Positions 7,023 through 8,393 of a stretch of DNA of 8,393 nt are shown here, one piece after another. Within the stretch, counting starts at the first letter, position 1, and the number at the start of each line of letters is the position of its first letter. The notes beneath the pieces were generated by a model. That model was not told the origin of the DNA. It worked only from the letters and a program-made list of their open reading frames with translations, and did not search any database. This DNA is from an uncultured bacterium (GTDB lineage: Bacteria; Bacteroidota; Bacteroidia; Chitinophagales; CAIOSU01): contig CAIOSU010000047.1 of assembly GCA_903861055.1 (NCBI GenBank), positions 1-8,393 on the forward strand, read 5' to 3'. The position numbers were made by a program, and so were the translations under genes.

Positions 7023-8393
7023 TCTTGATTTGGTTTTTCGGTTGCTGATGCTGCCCATTACTATTTTGTTATGCAGCACACTATTGCACGCCGGTGCTGA
7101 TTCAACGAAAGTTTTCGGCTTTGAAGAGTTTATGGGCTGGGTAAAACAGCACCACCCTGTAATGGCACGCGCTGCCATTATTACCGAACAGGCCGATAAC
7201 AATTTACTTCAAGCAAGAGGCAACTTCGATCCGCAAATACAGGGCGACTTGAACCAAAAAGATTATGGCGACAAAACATATTACCGCATAGCACAAGGCG
7301 GGCTATTTGTGCCCGCATGGTTTGGTGCTGATGTAACCGTAAACTACCGATACAGCGAAGGGGAACAGTTGGACCCACAAAACTATGTGCCCGACCCCGG
7401 CATTATGGAATTTGGCATATCAGTACCCCTGTCGCCAGCATTGTGGATGGACAAGCGCCGCGCCGCGCTTAAAAATGCTAAACTTTATACCCAATCGGCA
7501 AGCTGGCAGCAAATGGACCTAACCAACCAATTGTATCTAGAGAGCGCACTCGACTACTGGGATTGGGCATTGCAACATGAGCGACTTGCCGTTTTTGAAG
7601 AAGCCTTGGCGATAGCCGAAAGACAATATAACCAAGTGCGCAACGGTGTGCTTTCAGGCGACAGGGCCGCTATAGATACTATTGAAGCGGCTTTGTTGCT
7701 GCAGCAAGTAAGGATTAACCTGACGGAAGCACAAATGCTGTCGCAAAATGCAAAATACCAACTTGGGGTGCATTTATGGCTAGAAGGCAATGTTCCGCTT
7801 GAAGTAAGCGACGAATTGATTCCGGAATCTATACTATCAATAAGTTCCTACTGGAGTATTCCTGCCGATGAGTCGTTTTTGGATGCACACCCGTTAGTAA
7901 ATACCCTGCTCATCGATAAGCAAATGCAACTTGTTGATCAGCAATTGTATAAAGCCTCCCTTTTCCCTAAGATAAAACTCAAATATCAAATGCTAGCAGG
8001 CTTAGAGCCTTTGAAATTCGATTTTGAGACAGGCGGTAATACCTTGCAAAACAACCATGCCCTTGGCGTTGGGTTGAGCATACCCATCTTTTGGGCCAAT
8101 GAGCGAGCCAACCTGTACCAATCAAAATTGAAAATTAGGGATACCGACCTAAAGATTGCGTTAAAAAGGATTGAGCTTACCACTAAATATAAACAGCTTA
8201 GCAACCAAGCTACTACCTACAACAACCAAATAATGCTGCTCAACGAAAACGTGGCCGGCTATAGAACCATGGTAAATGCCGAGGAAACATTGCTTTTTGA
8301 AGGAGAAAGTTCTTTATTTATGATCAATGCCCGGGTAAATAAGTTGTTAGATGCGCAATTAAAGTTAGCAGAGCTTCACTTCAAACGCCAAAA
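7009..8393 (+). CDS. TolC-family outer-membrane efflux protein, 3'-truncated by the window
   Basis: Outer-membrane channel of the tripartite exporter. An open frame of 461 complete codons runs from ATG 7009 to the window end without a stop. Residues 1-28 form a signal peptide: basic MKRNN start, hydrophobic core at 8-26, and likely cleavage after LHA (28) or AGA (30). The mature part shows two TolC-type repeats: a first helix and strand block with FDPQIQGDL and GISVPLSPALWMDKRRA, then coiled-coil helices (YLESALDYWDWALQHERLA onward), and a second block with FPKIKL and LGVGLSIPIFWANERANLY, followed by the final helices ending LFMINARVNKLLDAQLKLAELHF. Relatives end roughly 15-25 residues beyond this point, so only the extreme C-terminus is missing. 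It overlaps the adaptor gene by 14 bases in another frame, with AAAGG six bases before the ATG as a modest ribosome site. Confidence 0.92.
   Translation, partial: MKRNNLDLVFRLLMLPITILLCSTLLHAGADSTKVFGFEEFMGWVKQHHPVMARAAIITEQADNNLLQARGNFDPQIQGDLNQKDYGDKTYYRIAQGGLFVPAWFGADVTVNYRYSEGEQLDPQNYVPDPGIMEFGISVPLSPALWMDKRRAALKNAKLYTQSASWQQMDLTNQLYLESALDYWDWALQHERLAVFEEALAIAERQYNQVRNGVLSGDRAAIDTIEAALLLQQVRINLTEAQMLSQNAKYQLGVHLWLEGNVPLEVSDELIPESILSISSYWSIPADESFLDAHPLVNTLLIDKQMQLVDQQLYKASLFPKIKLKYQMLAGLEPLKFDFETGGNTLQNNHALGVGLSIPIFWANERANLYQSKLKIRDTDLKIALKRIELTTKYKQLSNQATTYNNQIMLLNENVAGYRTMVNAEETLLFEGESSLFMINARVNKLLDAQLKLAELHFKRQ

Overview
The window looks like a chromosomal segment of a member of the Bacteroidota, probably an environmental or uncultured lineage. 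The evidence is the Bacteroidota-type ParE, a DUF2805/TIGR03643 protein next to a NAPE-PLD-like hydrolase, a DUF2147 protein, and an HlyD adaptor and TolC-type protein with the sequence character of Bacteroidota exporters. Most genes also lack a clear Shine-Dalgarno sequence, which is usual in this phylum. All six genes are on the + strand. The first is cut at its 5' end by the window and the last at its 3' end.

Region 1 (1-1826) holds the C-terminal two thirds of topoisomerase IV subunit B (parE). A 334-base gap follows with two small hairpins and a possible Bacteroidota -7 promoter element, and then a 92-residue DUF2805 (TIGR03643) protein. Region 2 (1852-3442) holds a metallo-beta-lactamase-fold zinc hydrolase of the NAPE-PLD/RomA type with a full set of metal ligands, followed by a small secreted DUF2147 protein that has its own sigma-70-like promoter candidate.

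Region 3 (3562-8393) is a tightly overlapping three-gene export operon: a membrane-spanning ABC half-transporter, an HlyD-type periplasmic adaptor, and a TolC-type outer-membrane protein that runs off the end. Together they would span both membranes as a type I secretion or tripartite efflux machine. No substrate, maturation enzyme or immunity gene is visible, so the cargo is unknown.

The most notable observation is that the ATPase domain of the ABC protein is eroded at almost every catalytic motif (Walker A glycines, Q-loop, signature, catalytic Glu, D-loop and H-loop), while the reading frame and the rest of the operon look intact. Its N-terminus also carries about 150 cytosolic residues that look like a peptidase-C39-type domain without the catalytic cysteine. 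This suggests either a Bacteroidota-specific exporter subfamily with atypical energetics or a need for a canonical ABC partner encoded elsewhere. No mobile elements, CRISPR arrays, tRNA or rRNA genes were seen.
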